In this document: piece by piece, positions 1 through 9,010 of the stretch
Position numbering within the stretch: the first letter of the stretch is position 1
Layout of the letters: the number at the start of each line of letters is the position of its first letter
From: Desulfogranum marinum
GTDB taxonomy: Bacteria > Desulfobacterota > Desulfobulbia > Desulfobulbales > Desulfobulbaceae
Length of the DNA: 57,040 bases
Direction of reading: 5' to 3'
NCBI RefSeq assembly: GCF_016918565.1
Contig: NZ_JAFFQD010000035.1
Span: forward strand, 1 to 57,040
The notes under the pieces: generated by a model
Database searches by the model: none
Seen by the model: the letters and a program-made list of their open reading frames with translations, nothing else
Told to the model about the DNA's origin: nothing
Program-made: the position numbers and the translations under genes

Positions 1-527
1 ACCTCCGCCACGGATTGCAGCAGACAAAGCGGCCTGTAAAAAAGCCGTGTAGTGCCGACCTAAAATTGTCGATTATGGAAAAACAGCAAGTTACACGTCC
101 ACATGGTCGCGAATTGCGAAAGTCGGGCTAAGCGTAAACAAACAACAGTAGCTCATGAACATGCACGAACTGTCATGACACAGGTTTCCTTCCATTCTTC
201 CCTTCTTCCTGGGTCATGACAGATTGTGCTTTTTCATTTTTTTCTGATTATGCATGAAACTCAACCATTTTTTTGGCCGGGTAAGCGAAGACTTGGAGAG
301 CTACCTCTATACATTGCCACAATACTCAATATATGTTGCCGGTTGTGGCCTTACCTTTGGTGAACATCGTCTAAATCAGCACGATGTTCATGAAAAATTC
401 CGGCTAAAACCCTACAGAAGAGAGGTATCTTATGGTTATTCAATCTATCAACAACGGACTGCAACGCTTCCCAGGTATAGAAAAAAAGCAAAGTATTAAT
501 CTGAACAAACTAAGGGAGGTCCAAGCT
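1..527. other. No supported gene
   Basis: An open frame without a visible start runs from the left edge to a stop at 129-131 and could be the tail of a gene cut by the window edge, but nothing in it is recognisable. An ORF at 254-499 has no ribosome binding site and overlaps the better supported gene starting at 528. The stretch around 180-245 is T-rich. I see no RNA gene or repeat. Confidence 0.4.
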
Positions 528-908
528 ATGGAATTCCAAACTGAGCAAATTCTTAAAGAACGGTTGCAACTCAGTCAACTCGGCTGGCTGATTGGACAAT
601 ATATCCATCAGCTGACGGATATGGAAAAACAGGAATTGATGCGTTTCGGCACTATTGTCTATCAAGACTTACGAAACAGAGATTTTGACCCTGTGTCAGC
701 GGTGGAAAACATCCCATATACTTTACAAAAAATGGCCGAGCAAAAGGGGGTTGACCTCGAAACACTTTTTGTCGATATGCAGGACCAGTTTGAGAATATG
801 AGGCAACTCTTAGGTAGCCACAGCGTCCTAATTGAAAAATCTTTTATGGTACCCGCAGATATGTGGGGGATCTTGTTTCAGCCCGCTGGTCAACATAATC
901 ATTGGTGA
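528..908 (+). CDS. Hypothetical protein, 126 aa
   Basis: I do not recognise this protein. The reading frame is open from 432, but the start at 528 is chosen because a strong ribosome binding site, AGGGAGGT, lies 7 bases upstream of that ATG, while upstream starts have none. The product is soluble, acidic and probably mostly helical. It has no signal peptide or membrane segment. Its only two cysteine-free halves contain a Gln/Glu-rich stretch around residues 85-100 that might form a short coiled coil. It stands alone and is followed 62 bases later by another small gene. Its function is unknown. Confidence 0.6.
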   Translation: MEFQTEQILKERLQLSQLGWLIGQYIHQLTDMEKQELMRFGTIVYQDLRNRDFDPVSAVENIPYTLQKMAEQKGVDLETLFVDMQDQFENMRQLLGSHSVLIEKSFMVPADMWGILFQPAGQHNHW

Positions 909-970
909 CAGATCAGCATTCCGTTAAATAGCACGCCTATTTTTACTAGAGCATGCAGGTGATTGACAAA

Positions 971-1303
971 ATGAGAAAAATACGCTCCCGCAGGGAAAAC
1001 TTGTTACTGACAAATAACGTAACACCCAAAAACATGCAGCATTGGAACTGTTGGCCGGGTTTGGTCTCGCCGTTTCCACCACTGGAGTATAAAGGAAAAA
1101 AGCAAAAATCATTGAAACTTGTCGTCCGCTGTCATCTTTGCGGCAAGGAGTGCGGCCTGGAAGAAATATCAATCATTCAGGGCCGGAATTTATGTCTTTT
1201 CCACTCTATTCTTGAAACGTTTTCCCAATTTTGGATCAAAAGGTTCAGAAAGTATTTGGAAAAAAAAGCTGTCAAATTGCCACCCAGACTCTCTTATAGA
1301 TAG
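971..1303 (+). CDS. Hypothetical small zinc-ribbon-like protein, 110 aa
   Basis: I do not recognise this gene. The start at 971 follows AGGTG with 9 bases of spacing; an ATG at 953 in the same frame has no such site. The middle carries CHLCGKEC and then a further Cys about 15 residues on, followed by FHSIL. This resembles a small zinc-binding knuckle of the C-x2-C...C-x-x-H type. The protein is very basic, with a Lys/Arg-rich C-terminus, which would suit nucleic-acid contact, but that is inference. Its stop lies 24 bases from the convergent sensor kinase gene. It could be a chance ORF, although the cysteine pattern argues otherwise. Confidence 0.45.
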   Translation: MRKIRSRRENLLLTNNVTPKNMQHWNCWPGLVSPFPPLEYKGKKQKSLKLVVRCHLCGKECGLEEISIIQGRNLCLFHSILETFSQFWIKRFRKYLEKKAVKLPPRLSYR

Positions 1304-1326
1304 GAAGGAGAATGGACCACACACTA

Positions 1327-4323
1327 TCAGCCTGTTATTTCACTGATAACAGCAGATAGAGACTCAAGCTTAAAGGGTTTTACCAATGCAGCGCAAAATC
1401 CATACTCCCGGAAGCGGGCCATGACTGGGTCTGTTGAATAACCACTGGCGACAACAACTTTTGCTTGAGGGTCCATCTTAAGAAGATGCTGTGCCGTCTC
1501 CTTTCCACCAATGCCGCCGGGAATCGTCAAATCCAATATAATCAAATCAAAGAGGCTATGGTTATCAAGCGCTTTTTGAAACGTCGCAATTGCTTCCTGC
1601 CCATCTTTGGTAAGAATCACCTCGTGACCAAGGTGGTTTAACATGCTCTCGGTCAGGCTGCGCACCATGGAGTCGTCATCCATAACAAGAATTTTCAACG
1701 ATCTTGAAGAAACTATTTTCGATTGTATTGCTTTAGCAGGCAACTTGCCCACGTTAGAGGCTGGGAGGTAAAAGGTAAAGGCACTGCCTTTACCTGGTTG
1801 GGATTCGACCGCTATGTATCCCTTATGCTTGGTGATAACAGACTGGGCAATGGCAAGCCCAAGGCCACTGCCTTCTTTTTTTGTCGAGAAGTAGGGATCA
1901 AATATTTTTTCAATGGCTTCTGCATCCATTCCTATCCCTGTATCACGGATAGATATTTCTACATATTTACCACTGCCATCCGGGAAGATCCCTTGGTCAA
2001 GAACTGGTACATTTTTCCCTGAAATGGTTACAAGCCCGCCTTTTGGCATGGCAGCAATGGCATTGAGCACGATATTCTGTACAACTTGGCTTATTTGTCC
2101 CGTATCAATATCGGTGAGCCAGAAGTCAGAGGGAAAGTTGTAGTGACAGGCCACGGCCCTCCCATGCAGAATAAACTCCGCGGAATCTTTTATCACTTTT
2201 TCGAGCGAAGAAAGTTCTTTGACAGGATCCCCACCTTTAGCAAAAGTCAATAACTGTTGGGTCAGTCCCTGGGCCCTGAGTGATGCCTTTTCAGCTTCTG
2301 CAAGCAGCTCTTTTGCCCTATCACTGAGACATTTATCCAATGAAACCAAATTAATATTACCGAGAATGGCTGTAAGGATATTGTTGAAATCGTGGGCAAT
2401 TCCACCGGCGAGTAGACCGACAGATTCTAATTTTTTCATTTTGAGAAGTTCTTTCTTTGTCTTTAATAGTTCTGTAACGTCACGAAAGACAAGAACCACC
2501 CCTATAACCTCCGACTGACTGTCACGAATCGGGCTACCGCTATATTCAATACTTTTTGCTGCTCCATTTTTTGTAATTAAAACGGGCTGCGTTTCTATCC
2601 CAATTGTCGGGCCGGCATTAATAATGTGATCAACAGAGGGCATACATTTTTTACGTGTTTGCGCGTCTACAAGCTGAAACACTTGTTCCAGTGGCATTCC
2701 GATTGCTTCTGCTGTCATCCAACCGCTAATATCTTCTGCCACCTTATTAAGCAGCACAATATTACCGGCAAAATCAGTGGTGATAACACCGTCACCAATA
2801 CTCTGCATTGTCACTGCCAAGCGTTCTTTTTCTTCTGCAAGCAGGGTTTCCGCACGTTTTTTTTCGGTAATATCTATGGCAACCTGGAGCCGGACGATAC
2901 GTCCATCCACCCAATAAAGGGTTCTGTCATGAACAAAAAAACACCTGTTAATCCGATTGTTTTCATATTCCCAGGAATAACCTTTGCCTGGCGTACCATC
3001 TTCATTCAGCAACGATTTATTGGTGCAGAACGTACAAGGACCAGCTTGTCCTTTTTGCAGACTTTGCCAACATACTTGTCCTGTTATGTCACCCAAAAGT
3101 TTTTTCCCATATTCATTTATAAAAAGAATCTCATGGGTATCCATATCCACTACGTTGACAAGTGTTTCCAAGCCATCAAGTAACAGGCGAAACCTGGCTT
3201 CATTTTCAATGAGCTTTTTTTGGTTCCTTTCCTGGATATTTGCCATTTCATAAAAGGCTGCAGTCAAAGTGCCTAACTCGTCAGGCCGTAACGCTGGTTT
3301 ATTGTGCAAATCCAGGGTTCCTGTAGCAAACTTTTTGGTTATTGCAACCAGATTTTTAATGGGAATTAAAAGAGTACGTTGGCCAATAATCCAGGCAACA
3401 ATGAGTGACAAAACAGAGGTTAAAAACAACAGAAAAAGATTTCTTGCTAAGGCAGCATTTGCAGGCGCAAGCACTGCTTCTTCAGGGATAGCTGCCCAGG
3501 CGTACATACTGGGTTTGGCATCAGGATTGAAGCGAACCTGTTGAAAAGCAAAAATCCGTTGTACTCCATCAGCCCCTTGCCCCATAAAAACACCACTGCT
3601 ATCCCCGCTTTTAGTATGCTCCCAAGATAAAGAGCTAATCGGTTTACCAATGGGGTTGGTCTTCTCTTTTTGAGGGTAATAAAACAACCTGATCCCCTTG
3701 TGATCGGTTGCGGCAACAAATGAATTTTGCGGCAATTTTGAAATATCGTGAAGATGAGAGAAATAGCCCAACTTAAGAGCAGTGGTTAAGACGGCTTTCA
3801 TCTGGTTGTTCTTATCAAACACCGGGTATGCAAAGGGAAAGGCAGGAAGTGCAGGAAAAAACTTACTTATGATAAATTCACCGGCTACAAAAGCCCTCTT
3901 TTCCAGGGCCTCACGTACGTGCTTACGATCCTTTAAATTAGTGCCTGAAGGAATGGGCTTACTGGCCGCAAGCACTTCACCATTAAGATCAGTTAGTGTA
4001 ATATTTAAAAAATCCGGATGAAGGGAAAGGACATTTTGAAAAACCACAGTACAAACATCTATGTCCAATGTTTGAACCGCCGGTATTTGAGACAGGGTGA
4101 CCAACATCTGCTTAGCGGAACGCGAGGTTTTCATATGCAATTCCGCCATTGCCTGGCTCAGCAAGGAAATTTCCTGCTTGGCTGCTTCTATGGAACGATT
4201 CCGCTGCTCAATTCCGGTAAAGATAAGAATCATCATTGCCGGTAAGAGAGCGACAAGAACGAGCATTGCCAAGTTTCTGCTTATTGTGCCAAAACCATAA
4301 AATGTATGCTGAACCTTTCTCAC
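1327..4323 (-). CDS. Hybrid sensor histidine kinase with Cache, HAMP, two PAS domains and receiver
   Basis: This 998-residue membrane kinase starts with a transmembrane helix at about 15-35, a large extracytoplasmic region of double-Cache type to about 290, a second helix at about 290-312 and a HAMP linker. Two PAS domains follow at about 380-510 and 525-635. The first contains a PCTFC motif, a cysteine pair often seen in PAS domains of sulfate reducers. The dimerisation domain has GGIAHDFNNIL with the phosphorylated His near residue 643. The ATPase has DTGIGM and GSGLGLAIAQ near 823, and a C-terminal receiver has its Asp in ILDLTIPG near 931. It should autophosphorylate in response to a periplasmic ligand and internal signals. 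No output gene is adjacent, so the partner is unknown. Confidence 0.93.
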   Translation of the reverse strand: MRKVQHTFYGFGTISRNLAMLVLVALLPAMMILIFTGIEQRNRSIEAAKQEISLLSQAMAELHMKTSRSAKQMLVTLSQIPAVQTLDIDVCTVVFQNVLSLHPDFLNITLTDLNGEVLAASKPIPSGTNLKDRKHVREALEKRAFVAGEFIISKFFPALPAFPFAYPVFDKNNQMKAVLTTALKLGYFSHLHDISKLPQNSFVAATDHKGIRLFYYPQKEKTNPIGKPISSLSWEHTKSGDSSGVFMGQGADGVQRIFAFQQVRFNPDAKPSMYAWAAIPEEAVLAPANAALARNLFLLFLTSVLSLIVAWIIGQRTLLIPIKNLVAITKKFATGTLDLHNKPALRPDELGTLTAAFYEMANIQERNQKKLIENEARFRLLLDGLETLVNVVDMDTHEILFINEYGKKLLGDITGQVCWQSLQKGQAGPCTFCTNKSLLNEDGTPGKGYSWEYENNRINRCFFVHDRTLYWVDGRIVRLQVAIDITEKKRAETLLAEEKERLAVTMQSIGDGVITTDFAGNIVLLNKVAEDISGWMTAEAIGMPLEQVFQLVDAQTRKKCMPSVDHIINAGPTIGIETQPVLITKNGAAKSIEYSGSPIRDSQSEVIGVVLVFRDVTELLKTKKELLKMKKLESVGLLAGGIAHDFNNILTAILGNINLVSLDKCLSDRAKELLAEAEKASLRAQGLTQQLLTFAKGGDPVKELSSLEKVIKDSAEFILHGRAVACHYNFPSDFWLTDIDTGQISQVVQNIVLNAIAAMPKGGLVTISGKNVPVLDQGIFPDGSGKYVEISIRDTGIGMDAEAIEKIFDPYFSTKKEGSGLGLAIAQSVITKHKGYIAVESQPGKGSAFTFYLPASNVGKLPAKAIQSKIVSSRSLKILVMDDDSMVRSLTESMLNHLGHEVILTKDGQEAIATFQKALDNHSLFDLIILDLTIPGGIGGKETAQHLLKMDPQAKVVVASGYSTDPVMARFREYGFCAALVKPFKLESLSAVISEITG

Positions 4324-4874
4324 GCTGTTCCTTTTCTTTTTAGAATCAGCCGCGTACCATCGTGGCAGATACTAAAAATTAAAAAGCAAACAAGTTACAG
4401 AACTCAACACGGAACAAGAAGATACTTTCACTAGCCGATGTTGTGTTCTGCAATTTTCGTTATCCGCAATGTCATAAGATTATTCTAATAATAAGTTCAG
4501 ACATATACGAAGTTTCCCTGCTTTTCAAGGAAAGAGTCAACTCAATACAATTTACAGGTTAAAATATTTACAATACCTCTGCCCTGTTTTCTCTCCAGCT
4601 CTGGCGGTGTCAGATTCAAAATTTTTGCCGATGAATAGGTAAGCGCAGACTCCGGGTAAGAGGAGACTTCGAGTAAGCGTAGACTCCAGGTAAGCGCACA
4701 GACTCCGACAGTACCCTATAGTCATTACCAAAATACTGAAAAAAATGATGCCGGATGGACTGACCTTTAGTAAACATTGTGCAAATTTGCAACTCCATGT
4801 ACTTTCACACTACATGCTGAAAATGTTTACAATTGAACAAATTGACACAATGTTTTTAGCATGGGAAATCTTGG
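4324..4874. other. Intergenic region with tandem repeat
   Basis: No gene is supported in these 551 bases between two leftward genes. It should contain the promoter of the sensor kinase near its left end, but I cannot assign boxes with confidence. The middle holds four tandem 17-bp units, listed separately, and downstream of them a segment shared with a copy near 30.5 kb. Confidence 0.5.
4638..4707 (+). repeat. Four tandem copies of a 17-bp unit (dispersed repeat family A)
   Basis: Units at 4638-4654, 4655-4671, 4672-4688 and 4689-4707 are variants of GGTAAGCGCAGACTCCG; the last has a two-base insertion. Single copies occur at 30465-30481 and, inverted, at 36938-36953. After the unit, both this locus and the 30 kb locus continue with related sequence containing CTATAGT and ACTACCAAAA or ATTACCAAAA, so homology extends about 60 bases further. 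This may be the end of a mobile element or a multiplied binding site. Confidence 0.75.
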
Positions 4875-5129
4875 CTAGAATTGTTTTTCCTCTATATGAT
4901 TAAACATCTGGGCTATATCCAGCCCCAGTGAGACACACTGGGTACCATCAAGACATTTTTCCGCATCATTTAATTCCAAATAATGATTCAACTCATGGTT
5001 ATCCTTTTTCAGATGGAGCAACCATGCTCTATTCTTCTCATCATAGCGAACATTAAATTCAGCGCCTGCCTGATCAATTTGAGGATACATTGCTCTAATT
5101 TTTTGGCGTAACTCTTTGCTTGAATACAT
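4875..5129 (-). CDS. Hypothetical protein, 84 aa, next to DsrC-like gene
   Basis: This is a short soluble protein, with two cysteines near the C-terminus, which I do not recognise. The ATG at 5129 is supported by AGAGGTGA about 4 bases upstream. It lies 33 bases downstream of the DsrC-like gene, in the same frame, and the two are separated only by that gene's UGA stop, so they are very probably co-transcribed. It may serve as a partner of the DsrC-like protein, but nothing in the sequence shows what it does. No membrane segment or signal peptide is visible. Confidence 0.65.
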   Translation of the reverse strand: MYSSKELRQKIRAMYPQIDQAGAEFNVRYDEKNRAWLLHLKKDNHELNHYLELNDAEKCLDGTQCVSLGLDIAQMFNHIEEKQF

Positions 5130-5162
5130 AAGGTCACCTCTCTGTATCGTAGGACTAACAAG

Positions 5163-5519
5163 TCAGCAACATGATTCCATTTTATAGGTTTTCCCGTCCA
5201 TACTAATAAAATGAAACCCTTCCTGTTTAGGAAGTCCTGCTATTTTCCAAGCAATTTCAGGATTTAAGAATTGTTCGTTAACACATTGTTTAGGTTGGTG
5301 GACAATCTTGCACACATTGTTCAGAATTGGAAAAACCTTGTATTTGAAAAAATATTCTCTCATAAAGGTAATTATTTCCAACTGTTCTTTGTTTAAATTG
5401 TCCAGCCCTTCTCTAGCTGCTATTTTTTTCGCTATATCTTCGTTCCAGTCTTCCCCTGCTAGAAGAAATCCTTCACTATCAAGTGCTATGTCTTTTCCCA
5501 TATAACGTACAGAACCCAT
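5163..5519 (-). CDS. Divergent DsrC/TusE-family protein lacking the active cysteines
   Basis: The 118-residue product matches the DsrC/TusE fold. It has GFLLAGEDWNEDIAKKIA near the N-terminus, a central LNKEQLEIITFMREYFF segment, and KIAGLPK in the position of the family's C-terminal arm. In canonical DsrC two cysteines, 11 residues apart, flank that arm and carry the sulfur as a trisulfide on sulfite reductase. Here those positions are Trp91 and Phe102, so normal sulfur transfer is not possible. Instead there is a C-terminal extension of about 16 residues ending in two adjacent cysteines (117-118). The start is supported by GGAGG 8 bases upstream. A regulatory or sulfur-sensing role is inference. 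The downstream 84-residue protein is its likely operon partner. Confidence 0.8.
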   Translation of the reverse strand: MGSVRYMGKDIALDSEGFLLAGEDWNEDIAKKIAAREGLDNLNKEQLEIITFMREYFFKYKVFPILNNVCKIVHQPKQCVNEQFLNPEIAWKIAGLPKQEGFHFISMDGKTYKMESCC

Positions 5520-5847
5520 GGCAGGCCTCCAATATGTGAAATGAGTAATTCATAGAGGCAGTACTAGCGAGTAACCCAAGACACACTGTTTATGTTTTAC
5601 AACAAATGAAAATTGTTAACTTCACAGTGTATGATGAATGCCGAGTTGTATATACCGGCATGGTTGCGCAAGGTAAACAGGAAGGAAACACTATCACAAC
5701 AGATTACCAGTCTCTATGAAAACAAAACTGAATGCATATCCTGTTTTTTCCTTAGTATAAAAGATAAGGATGTATGTTCGTTTTACAAGGTGGAACGTCC
5801 TGGAGCTCTTGTGGTTACTGAGAAGCGTGGTTTGTAAAAGTGATAAA
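5520..5847. other. Intergenic, no supported gene
   Basis: Small ORFs here lack ribosome binding sites and recognisable content. The left part should contain the promoter for the DsrC-like gene. I see no repeat or hairpin of note. Confidence 0.4.
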
Positions 5848-6729
5848 TCAAGCGCCTATTTCCTGTCCACCTTTTTTCCCTCCAAACCTGGTCGCCAAAA
5901 CGATTGCACCAACGATGATACAGCCGCCTATACCTTCACGTACGGTAGGAATTTCTTTTAACAGTACCATCGCCAGCACTATTCCATATACAGGTTCAAG
6001 GGAGGCTATAACACTTGCCAGTTGCGCTTTTACGTACAACAGCCCCCTGATAAAAAAGGAATGAGCCAGTGCTGTAAAAACAACACCCAAAAGAATCAAT
6101 AACTTCATCTCATGCACCGTTGTTGTAAGAAAAGTCCCACCAACAACAGGAAGTAAAACCAGGCTGGCAATCATGTTCTGATAAAAGGCGATGGTCATCG
6201 CCGGATAGTTTGATACAAATGTACGATTAAGGACAGATAAAACAGCGAAAGTAAGCCCGGAAAATACACCCCAAAAGGCACCTAACGTAAGATTATTTTC
6301 AAAATTCAGATCAGGGATGACCAAAATAAGGCCAAGGAAGACGACTAGGCAAACAAAGATATCTATCATTTGCAGTCGCTCATTAAAAAAAAACGGCTCA
6401 AGGAAAGTGACGAAAATCGGAAAAGTTGAAAAAGTTAGGAGTCCGATTGCCACCGTTGATACCTGGATGGAATGGAAAAAAGCCACCCAATGCAAAGCAA
6501 GAATGGTTCCCATGAGAAGGAATCCAAGAGCATCCTTGCCCTCTTTCAGTCGCACATCTACTTTCATCAAAGGGAGGGCAACGAGCAGGGCAAGACACGC
6601 AAAAAAAGTACGGCCAAAAACGATTAGTGCCGGTTCAATGGCAAGGAGCTTTGCAAAAATACCTGCTACCCCAAATAACGCGACAGCGATATGGACGGAA
6701 AGCAGGCTTTGTAGTTTGTTGTTTAACAT
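5848..6729 (-). CDS. EamA/DMT-family transporter
   Basis: This 293-residue integral membrane protein has about ten hydrophobic helices arranged as two EamA repeats, which is the usual length for drug/metabolite transporters. Typical features are FGVAGIFAK in the first helix and the repeated Gly-rich pattern LASVIASLEPVYGIVLAMVLLKE in the second half. Such proteins move amino acids or other metabolites across the inner membrane; the substrate cannot be read from sequence. It is the last gene of the leftward cluster that begins with pncA, 115 bases after the racemase. A link with amino acid export, next to a racemase, is only a guess. A GGGAG directly touches the ATG at 6729, so the true start could be slightly downstream. 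Confidence 0.9.
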   Translation of the reverse strand: MLNNKLQSLLSVHIAVALFGVAGIFAKLLAIEPALIVFGRTFFACLALLVALPLMKVDVRLKEGKDALGFLLMGTILALHWVAFFHSIQVSTVAIGLLTFSTFPIFVTFLEPFFFNERLQMIDIFVCLVVFLGLILVIPDLNFENNLTLGAFWGVFSGLTFAVLSVLNRTFVSNYPAMTIAFYQNMIASLVLLPVVGGTFLTTTVHEMKLLILLGVVFTALAHSFFIRGLLYVKAQLASVIASLEPVYGIVLAMVLLKEIPTVREGIGGCIIVGAIVLATRFGGKKGGQEIGA

Positions 6730-6844
6730 CTCCCTTGACCGTTGATTGCGCTAGGGTGTCTTGGAAGAATAGAAAATTCGCTCACATTCAAAGCGCAACC
6801 CAAATTTTACCACCGCAGATACTGAATATGGAGGCGACCAAATA

Positions 6845-7546
6845 TCAACGCCAGCTGGAAAGCGCATACTTAACGGCTTTGCTTGCATGAAGAATGGTTG
6901 TATCATACAACGCTGTAGCGGTATCTTCCTGTTTGACCAGCATCCCTATTTCAGTGCAACCGAGAATGACTGCCTGTGCACCTTTTTTTGCTAAACTCTC
7001 TATGATGCGGAGATATTCTTTTTTTGATTGGCCCGTAATTTTTCCCTGGCATAACTCCCGATAAATTACATCATGAACGATGGCTCTGTCTGCAGGATTG
7101 GGAATCACTACATTTACCCCATATTTAGTATGTAACCGCCCCTTATAAAAGTCCTCTTCCATGGTAAATCCGGTACCCAAAAGGCCAACAGTAGAAACAC
7201 CATCATTAAGGAGAGCCTCTGCTGTAGCATCTGCTATATGAAGCAGTGGAATATTGATTGCCTCTTCTACCTGCTGGGCAACTTTATGCATTGTGTTGGT
7301 ACAGATAAGCAAAAAGTCCGCACCTCCTGCTTCAATCTTGCTGGCAGCATCAGCAAGAATGCTTGCCGTTGCCGACCAGTTATTCTGATGTTGCAATTTT
7401 TCTATGGGGTCAAAATCAACACTATACATGACGATTTTTGCAGAATGTAATCCGCCAAGCGCTGATTTAACGCCCATGTTTATGGCGCGATAATAGCCAA
7501 CAGTACTTTCCCAGCTCATTCCGCCGAGCAAACCTATTGTTTTCAT
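6845..7546 (-). CDS. Aspartate/glutamate racemase family protein
   Basis: The 233-residue protein begins with IGLLGGMSWEST and has both catalytic cysteines of the cofactor-independent racemases: Cys82 in CTNTMHK and a second near 197 in GCTEIGML. It should interconvert L- and D-aspartate or a related amino acid in the cytoplasm. Length and motifs fit the YgeA/RacX type, not MurI glutamate racemase. It starts 9 bases after the NYN-domain gene, so the two are probably translated from one message. The exact substrate is not determined by sequence. No ribosome binding site is obvious. Confidence 0.9.
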   Translation of the reverse strand: MKTIGLLGGMSWESTVGYYRAINMGVKSALGGLHSAKIVMYSVDFDPIEKLQHQNNWSATASILADAASKIEAGGADFLLICTNTMHKVAQQVEEAINIPLLHIADATAEALLNDGVSTVGLLGTGFTMEEDFYKGRLHTKYGVNVVIPNPADRAIVHDVIYRELCQGKITGQSKKEYLRIIESLAKKGAQAVILGCTEIGMLVKQEDTATALYDTTILHASKAVKYALSSWR

Positions 7547-7555
7547 GAACTTTTT

Positions 7556-8284
7556 CTACTGCCTTGCGTCTTTAACAAAGATGGAAGTGTTATTGTTTCG
7601 CATTTCAACCTCAAACAATTCACTGGCCCTGATAAGCTCACTCAGCTTCTTGTAGCCGTAGTTTATCGGCGAAAAAGAACTGTTATTGGAAATATATTTT
7701 CCCACCTTACTGAGATCCGACCATCCGTCTTCTTCAGAAACCTTTTCAAGAGACGTTCTCAGTAGCTTAACCAAAGCAGTGTCACCTCTGAGTTCGTTAC
7801 GGGATTTTTTTTCTATACCCTTGGTCGTTTCGGTCTTTTCCTCTGGGGTACTTTCCAGATTTTCCGTATAAATAAACTGGGAACAGGCATGGACAAATGG
7901 CAATGGTGTCTTCTTTTCCCCAAAACCGTAAACTGCCATACCACTTTCAAGGATGCGTAAAACCAGCGGTGTAAAATCGCTGTCACTTGTCATCAAAGCA
8001 AACACATCAATATTATTACTGTACAACAGGTCCATGGCATCGATAATCATGGCCGCATCAGTTGCATTCTTGCCTGTTGTATAAGCAAACTGCTGCACTG
8101 GTCGAATGGCATGGGGATGAAGCTTTTCCACCCATCCGGATAATCTGTTGCTCTTCCAGTCTCCATGCGCATGGCGCACATTCACTGTTCCATATTTTGC
8201 CAACTCTTCCAGGACCCCTTCCACTGAACTATGACTAACATTATCGCAATCAATTAACAGCGCTATCCGAATATCTTTTTTCAT
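7556..8284 (-). CDS. NYN-domain (LabA/DUF88-type) protein with C-terminal OST-HTH/LOTUS-like domain
   Basis: Residues 1-150 form a NYN (PIN-like) nuclease fold: LLIDCDNVS near the start, KNATDAAMIIDAMDLL in the middle and ALMTSDSDFTPLV further on supply the conserved acidic residues expected to hold metal. Residues 165-242 resemble the OST-HTH/LOTUS winged helix, with YGYKKLSELIRAS, a domain that binds RNA in other proteins. A role in RNA cleavage or processing is known for some relatives, but the target here is unknown. The start follows GGAGGG by about 6 bases. It lies between a methyltransferase and a racemase in the pncA-led cluster. Confidence 0.9.
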   Translation of the reverse strand: MKKDIRIALLIDCDNVSHSSVEGVLEELAKYGTVNVRHAHGDWKSNRLSGWVEKLHPHAIRPVQQFAYTTGKNATDAAMIIDAMDLLYSNNIDVFALMTSDSDFTPLVLRILESGMAVYGFGEKKTPLPFVHACSQFIYTENLESTPEEKTETTKGIEKKSRNELRGDTALVKLLRTSLEKVSEEDGWSDLSKVGKYISNNSSFSPINYGYKKLSELIRASELFEVEMRNNNTSIFVKDARQ

Positions 8285-8335
8285 CTATACCCTCCGTGAT
8301 GAATGTGCGGTAATCAGCAGTTGATGTACGCCCCA

Positions 8336-8974
8336 TCAATTATTCACTTTAACGGCAAACATAAAAGTATCCTGGGTAATGGAGCCATCCTGTTCAACAT
8401 AATCTTCGGTGAGCACCTCCTGCACCTCAAATAAATTTTGAGAGAGCAGGCGGTGAATCCGGTTGGTTTGATAATAGTTGAAATATATATGTTCTGTTGA
8501 GAAACTGGTCCTTTCCAGGCCCTCTCCATCGCCTTCCATGAAACTGAGATAAAGGTAGCCATTCTCAGCCATTCCCTTGGAAAGGGTTGAGAGCAGCGCA
8601 GCTGTCTCCTGGTCTGTCAAATGAACTATACAAAAAGAGGCTATGACAACATCAAATAAACGATCAGGCATGAACTGCCGGATATCCTCAACAATAAAAT
8701 CCCCTTTAGGAGCCAGCTGTCTCGCCAGGGCTATCATCTTTTGGGATACATCGACCCCGGTAACGGAACAAGTTGGGACCCTCTCTCGGATCAACCTGGC
8801 GTTACCCCCTGGTCCGCACCCTAAATCAAGAACCTTGGCATGCTTGGGAATATATTTTTGGCTAAACAACTCGATTTTTTCTCTGTATGGTTCAAAATTA
8901 CCAAATTTTTTGAGATAGTTGTCTGCGTTTTTATTGTATGCATGCAGTGTTGCTCTCGCCAAGTTCTTTCTCAT
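8336..8974 (-). CDS. Class I SAM-dependent methyltransferase
   Basis: The 212-residue protein has the Rossmann methyltransferase motif I VLDLGCGPGGNARLI at about 45-60, motif II GVDVSQKMIALAR and post-motif VVIASFCIVHLTDQE. It resembles UbiE/Methyltransf_25-type enzymes that transfer a methyl group from S-adenosylmethionine to a small molecule. The substrate cannot be assigned. It sits 36 bases after pncB and 51 bases before the NYN gene, so it is probably co-transcribed with the NAD-salvage pair. It could act on nicotinamide or nicotinate derivatives, but nothing in the sequence supports that specifically. Confidence 0.88.
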   Translation of the reverse strand: MRKNLARATLHAYNKNADNYLKKFGNFEPYREKIELFSQKYIPKHAKVLDLGCGPGGNARLIRERVPTCSVTGVDVSQKMIALARQLAPKGDFIVEDIRQFMPDRLFDVVIASFCIVHLTDQETAALLSTLSKGMAENGYLYLSFMEGDGEGLERTSFSTEHIYFNYYQTNRIHRLLSQNLFEVQEVLTEDYVEQDGSITQDTFMFAVKVNN

Positions 8975-9010
8975 AGTGTTTTCTATTCATTACCTCTTTC
9001 AGAAAAACAA

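Noticed and set aside
3-131. Open frame from the left edge that could be a partial gene tail
   Set aside because: No recognisable motif and no start can be seen, so it is only mentioned.
254-499. 81-codon ORF at the left
   Set aside because: No ribosome binding site, overlaps the better supported gene at 528 and has an unnatural composition.
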